DNA of 64,000 nt, taken from positions 7,577,501-7,641,500 of the forward strand of contig CM050656.1 in assembly GCA_027574665.1 (NCBI GenBank), read 5' to 3'. A program made the translations under genes and the position numbers. Positions 59,469 through 64,000 of this stretch are shown piece by piece. How positions within the stretch are numbered: the stretch's first letter is position 1; every line of letters starts with the position of its first letter. The notes beneath the pieces were generated by a model, which saw only the letters and a program-made list of their open reading frames with translations, was not told the origin of the DNA and searched no databases. This stretch comes from Rhynochetos jubatus. Lineage: Eukaryota; Chordata; Aves; Eurypygiformes; Rhynochetidae.

Positions 59469-62400
59469 TACTTTAATGATTGATTAATCGATCATTTTCC
59501 CATTGTTATTGGCTCCTTAGTCCTAGCTGGTTTCTTGGAACTGCTCAAATCACTTTCTGCCACAAATCCTAAGTTTGTGTGGTTCCCTGTTTGGGTTTCC
59601 AGGCTGAAGCCTTCATGTCTCAGGCTGGGAATCCAGATTAAAAGCAACTTAGACCATCACAACTGAAGTCTGTGGGAGAATGAAAGTGATTAAGACTAGG
59701 TAGTTACTTTCAGGAGGTTTTAAGTTTGACTTCCAGTTGTTCGGCTCAGCTGACCTTGGCATCTCAAACCTTTGGAAGATACAGGACAGAGCAAGATGGC
59801 CAGTTTAGTTAAATTTCTTCAAAACCAGATCATTGGTATTTTTCCAATTCAGTAGCAAAGGGGACCTTGTTAACTGCTCTAAGGAAGGTTTAGGAGTAGG
59901 TTGAAGTGAGTACAAAATGCCTGTATTTGCTATTTTTTTGACCCATGAACCAGAAGAAAGTATTTAACTTTTCAGACATGGATCCAGCTAAGATTTCACT
60001 AGTTATCTCATTCTCCCCAGGTTACTCTTATTCTTCTAGGCATCGATATTACCTTCAGAAGACTTGCTTCCAGTGGCCTGAATGATCAAAGGATGCAGGT
60101 TATCTCTAAGTTCTGTAACGGTTTTCTACCTGAGGCAGCTGAATATTAGCCTGGATTGACAGTTCTAATATGTGTTATTCCACAGTTGCTAGTCGTTTTG
60201 TGGATATTCGTATTTCTGATATTTCATTGAGTCATCATCACTGAAACCATAGTGAAAGTGAAAAAAAGGCATTTACTCACAGTACTGGACAGGATATAAA
60301 TATATGTCTTCAGACCAAAGATCTGGCATCGGAACAAACAGATTTCCTAGCTGAATGTGTAGTTTTTCACGTTTATTGCCATGTCGTGATAGATGCCTCG
60401 CAGGGCAATGTTAGGTCACATTTCATATTAAGAATGGTTGGAATTCCCAGGAGCATTCACAGCTGGGCTGACCTGGCTTCAGGGAGGAGAGCTTCAAACC
60501 ACTGCTGAATGCTGAGCCCCCACTCAAAGTTTGGGTGGCAATTAACATTTCTAAAATACTTAATGTTGAGGTCATTTCAGACATCTGCACATGGAGGGCC
60601 CGATAGGATAGCTGTGTAAATTCTGCAGTTTTCTAGTTGATGGTAATGTGATAGCGCTGAGGTGGACTACTTTGAAAGATAGGTTTTGATTAGTCTTTCC
60701 AAAAAGAATAGTTATTCTTTTAAAACTACTTAATCATGTATGGTATGAACGCATTATCAGGAGTATCAGGAACAGTGGCTTGAACTATAAAATAAAAAGC
60801 CAAAGTAAATAACAGAACCTGATTTATTTGTTGTTAAATATAGGCCTTTTGTGATACCTGCAACTTTTCACTCACTGGCTTTATCATGAGGAAATGGAGA
60901 AATCGGCTAATTCCTGTAACAATATCATTTAATCTTGTTCTTTAAAGTAACGCCATACATCAGTGGTACTTCTGGTCTTCCAGGCAGATTTCATTTCTGT
61001 AGTTGAATTGTCCTTTCTTAAATAATTTCTGAATTTTCAGGCGTATATAGACAATATCGCTTATTTCCTAATATACAGTACTAGCCTGTAAACACGGCTG
61101 AATTCCCGTGTTTGGGAAAGGACGTTGCAGCCTTCGTGCTGAAAGGGATCTACCCGCTGTATCCTCCCGTCAACAGGAAGAGATTTCAAAAGTTGGTGGG
61201 AACCTGTAAGGTACTAGGCCCAGACTTGCAGATGTTCACACACCATAAAGAGCTGTTTACAGTTGTTTATAAAATGCTGCAGGATGTATTTGGAAACAAA
61301 TCTACACTGTGTTTATTCAACAAACACTTTTGCCAGAACTAACTGATAGCGTCGCTACGTTTTAGCTCAAGCGGTTCGAAGTCCACGGGGTTTTAGAGGA
61401 AGGTTTGTTAGTAAATTGGAAACGCTGGAAGACCACTGACTCCTTCAGGTTTTACTGCCTAAGTCGGAATATTCACTGCAGTGATATATAGGAATTAGCT
61501 GTAGTCACTACAGAAAAATTATCATCGTTATAATCTGTGGCCAGTAGACTGATATTCAACTGATTTCCAACTTCTTCGGTTATCTAGTGAAAACAATCCC
61601 CACTAGAAGAATTCACTGAAGAAGAGCTGCTAATATGCTTTTGGTACTTACAGCTTTGATCATATTTCTATTACCTAATTTGCCATATAAGGAGACCTGA
61701 GAAATACTAATGAAGGCTTTGTACAGCCAGAAGATATAATTTCAGAAAAAGAAACAGGAGTGTGTTGGGTGTTCCAGTTGCCACTTCTTAATGGTTTACC
61801 ATTTCCTAGCCATATTTCAAACAGTTTTCCCTTTGACAAATAATCAAAGCTTTTGAAAGTTACTTACCTCAAGCCTCCCAACGTTTCTTCTTTCAGTGAA
61901 GTTCAAAGCACCCTATTAATTATTAGCGCTTGTGAGAGGAGGTTTTTGAATTTGTAAGAAGTAAAAAGAGACATATTGAGAATTTTAATAGGTTTTATAC
62001 TGAAATTTGTAAAACAGAAGTTTCGGCAAGTTTCTTTCGTGTTGCCGTCACTGTATTTAGTAGGCAGAAGTCTCAGGCGACAAACCGGATCAACCTCAGA
62101 ATGCATTTATGTGGCCTACATGGCATTTCTGTTTTTCGAGGTTGAGCTTTATAGATACAGCGCTCATTAAAATAGTTTTTAAAGTCAGCTTCCTGTGTTA
62201 AAATGTAACTGGCTTGATCTCCACATGGGGCCACTAACAGGACCGGGAAACTTAGACCTGCAGCTCAAGCCTGCTGTCCCAGTGGGACACCGGATAGCAA
62301 TAGCTGTTGTCTTTCGCAGAGGAAATGGACAACTTGTCTACACTCAGAGCTTTTCCTTCCTCCTGCTCCTCTTTCCTCCAGCAACATCTGTTTCGGGACA

Positions 62401-63031
62401 GAAGCAATAGGGTGAAATGGCTATATAGTTGTCTTTGCGTCTTTTTTTTCCAATTAAATAAAGAGCTAGGACACCCTGGAAGTAGAAAGCACAAACCCCC
62501 AGATAAATGTGGTGCTACAGGGTGTGAAGAGGAGTTTGGAACAGATGTTTGCTGCTAAAGTCACTCCGACCCTGCAGTGCTGCCTCTGCTCAGCCGTGGT
62601 GCTGCTGGCTGCAGACTGGCTCCAGCAGACCCACCTGGCTGGATGCATCGTGCTGCATCACTCTTGTTTCTGGAGGACTGAGTGTGCTGCCCTTTTCTGG
62701 AACTCTGTGACGCTATAGAAACCCGCTCAGATTTCTCAAGTAATCCCCAGAAGCAGTTGGCATGCGGTGCCTTGATGCAGAATTGCCGTGTTTAGGCTGC
62801 AGTGTCCCTGAGATAGTAACTTCTTCCAGGTTCAAGCTGTGTCAGCAATTAATCTGCAGTGGAGGTAAACCAGTTTACAAGTAAAGGGAGTTGGTCGTGG
62901 GTAGACATCTGTGTCCCACATCCCAGCTTCCCTGTCACACTCTCCCCACAAGTCATCATTTTCTTGACATTGCCACAGAGGCCAAGCCTGTCATTTAAGA
63001 AGCGCTGCATATTTTAACCTTAGATTTTTAA

Positions 63032-63048
63032 TTTTTTTTTTTTTTTTT
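63032..63048. repeat. poly-T run (17 nt)
   Basis: Uninterrupted T run in AGBL4 intron 1, with no adjacent element recognised. Confidence 0.9.
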
Positions 63049-64000
63049 AAAGTGGTTTTACTATTTGTATGTCAGAATGGTCTGGAAAACTCTGCCCTAC
63101 CAAAATAATAATAATGACTTCCATTTCTTCTTGTCACAGGCTATGCAAACTCGAAGATGTGAATGTTAGTATTAAATCTAGGGTCCTGATCCTGTAAATG
63201 TTTGGCACTGAATTTGGTGTATGTATGTGTATAGTAGAGTGTTTTCCTGATTGGTTCTGTTTTAGGATAAATAATGTATTACAGTCAGAGACTAGAATGT
63301 ATACCGTCTGATACATAGGTTTTCTACTATACATGTGTCCGTGTTCTCTCAGTATGGTTAACTGGCTGATTTTATAGATTCATTGTGGCAAAAATCAAGT
63401 GTAGAAAAGGGGGTGGAAGAAGAAAGTAGTTGTCTTAATGATTATTATTAAATAAATAAGCTAGCTACCTGTATTTCGTTTAGGTGCTAATCCATAGAGC
63501 TGTCTACTTAGCAGTGGATCTCACAATCATGAGTGAAAACTGGCAGTATTTTGCCTTTCTATGTGGTTTCATAACTACCTTGACAAATGTGTTGAATTTC
63601 AGTCTCTGCAAAAGCAACTGGAACGTCGGTTCCCATGAATCACCAGAGCAGAGTAGCAGGAATCCATTCCAAAGAAAGCCAGGCTGGATTCATTACAGAT
63701 CTACTGATGTGTTTTCATTTGCAATAAGCAGCAAAGTTACTGTGCGATTACAGTAAACTTTAGAGCTGGGTAACACCTATCAAGTGACTATCATGTTTTC
63801 ATGCATATATAATGCAGATGAGATAGTATGATGCACTTGATTAATGAAAAATTCCTCAAATAGCCTATACAAATCCAAAGGCAGCAGCATTATTGCAGAT
63901 GAACTGTCCGTGTGAAATAGGAGTGCGAGGTAAAGTTGCCTCTGTACTACTCACCTATACGGGAGGTCTGTAGTACTGCAGGATAACAGATGTTCTGTAA

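Larger units (their letters stand above)
56203..64000 (+). other. AGBL4: AGBL4 intron 1, 5' portion
   Basis: After the exon 1 donor no frame contains the expected next AGBL4 sequence (GGNVSKYIVLPTGYCGQPKKG). Exon 2 therefore lies beyond the window, as expected for a gene with very long introns. The first 550 bp belong to the CpG island; the rest is AT-rich with stops in all frames. It contains a short CR1 tail, hairpins and homopolymer runs, listed separately. No RNA gene is seen. Confidence 0.6.

Noticed and set aside
61112-61342. 76-codon plus-strand open frame in AGBL4 intron 1 as a possible exon
   Set aside because: The translation does not match AGBL4 or any family I know, and no acceptor with a polypyrimidine tract and matching donor frames it.
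63484-63756. 90-codon plus-strand open frame near the right edge as a possible AGBL4 exon
   Set aside because: The sequence does not resemble AGBL4 exon 2 and contains no M14 carboxypeptidase motif; it is best explained as chance in the intron.
1-64000. CRISPR arrays, operons, phage or plasmid genes
   Set aside because: No regularly spaced direct repeats, no dense coding and no ribosome-binding sites. Splice donors, CpG islands and CR1 elements show this is a vertebrate nuclear region.

Overview
The window looks like bird nuclear DNA. The main evidence is the type of mobile element. Two copies of a CR1 non-LTR retrotransposon are present, each ending in the avian-type 3' tail ('gtcccttccaaccca...attctgcgattc' and its reverse complement with 'agaatcatagaatca'). 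Interspersed repeats are otherwise sparse. Most of the window is non-coding vertebrate intron and intergenic sequence, and nearly all open reading frames over 60 codons look like chance. The species cannot be named from the sequence.

I read the window as the 5' ends of two neighbouring genes arranged head to head. On the minus strand lies the 5' part of ELAVL4 (HuD, neuronal RNA-binding protein). Two short alternative first coding exons are visible. One encodes M-V-M (15806-15814) and the other M-E-W-N-G-L-K-M (15009-15032). Each ends in ATG directly followed by a good splice donor, and each matches an alternative N-terminus I recall for mammalian HuD isoforms. The rest of the protein (IISTMEPQ... 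and the three RRMs) is not in the window, so positions 1-15008 are the 5' part of ELAVL4 intron 1. A CpG-rich promoter with an NF-Y/CCAAT box, a CArG/TATA-like box and an E-box sits at about 16.0-16.2 kb. A second CpG island at 35.15-36.26 kb is a good candidate for a distal ELAVL4 promoter. It also carries a plus-strand donor, so it may be bidirectional.

On the plus strand, a third CpG island (55.4-56.76 kb) contains a short first coding exon, MAERSRTAET + 1 nt, ending at a donor at 56202. Its N-terminus resembles that of AGBL4 (CCP6, tubulin deglutamylase), which I recall lies head to head with ELAVL4 in mammals. A perfectly palindromic RFX X-box next to a CRE-like TGACGT lies 56 bp upstream of that ATG, as expected for a ciliary/tubulin-modification gene. 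Positions 56203-64000 are the start of AGBL4 intron 1.

The space between (36.3-55.4 kb) is intergenic. It holds a damaged 1.3-kb CR1 copy (41.73-43.03 kb), a TG microsatellite, three blocks of possible enhancer sequence judged only by base composition and motifs, and a set of diverged repeats beside the AGBL4 island. The points most worth checking are the multi-promoter ELAVL4 leader cluster with a sense-strand G-run and an AU-rich element, the X-box/CRE pair, and a perfect 30-bp-arm inverted repeat in the AGBL4 promoter.
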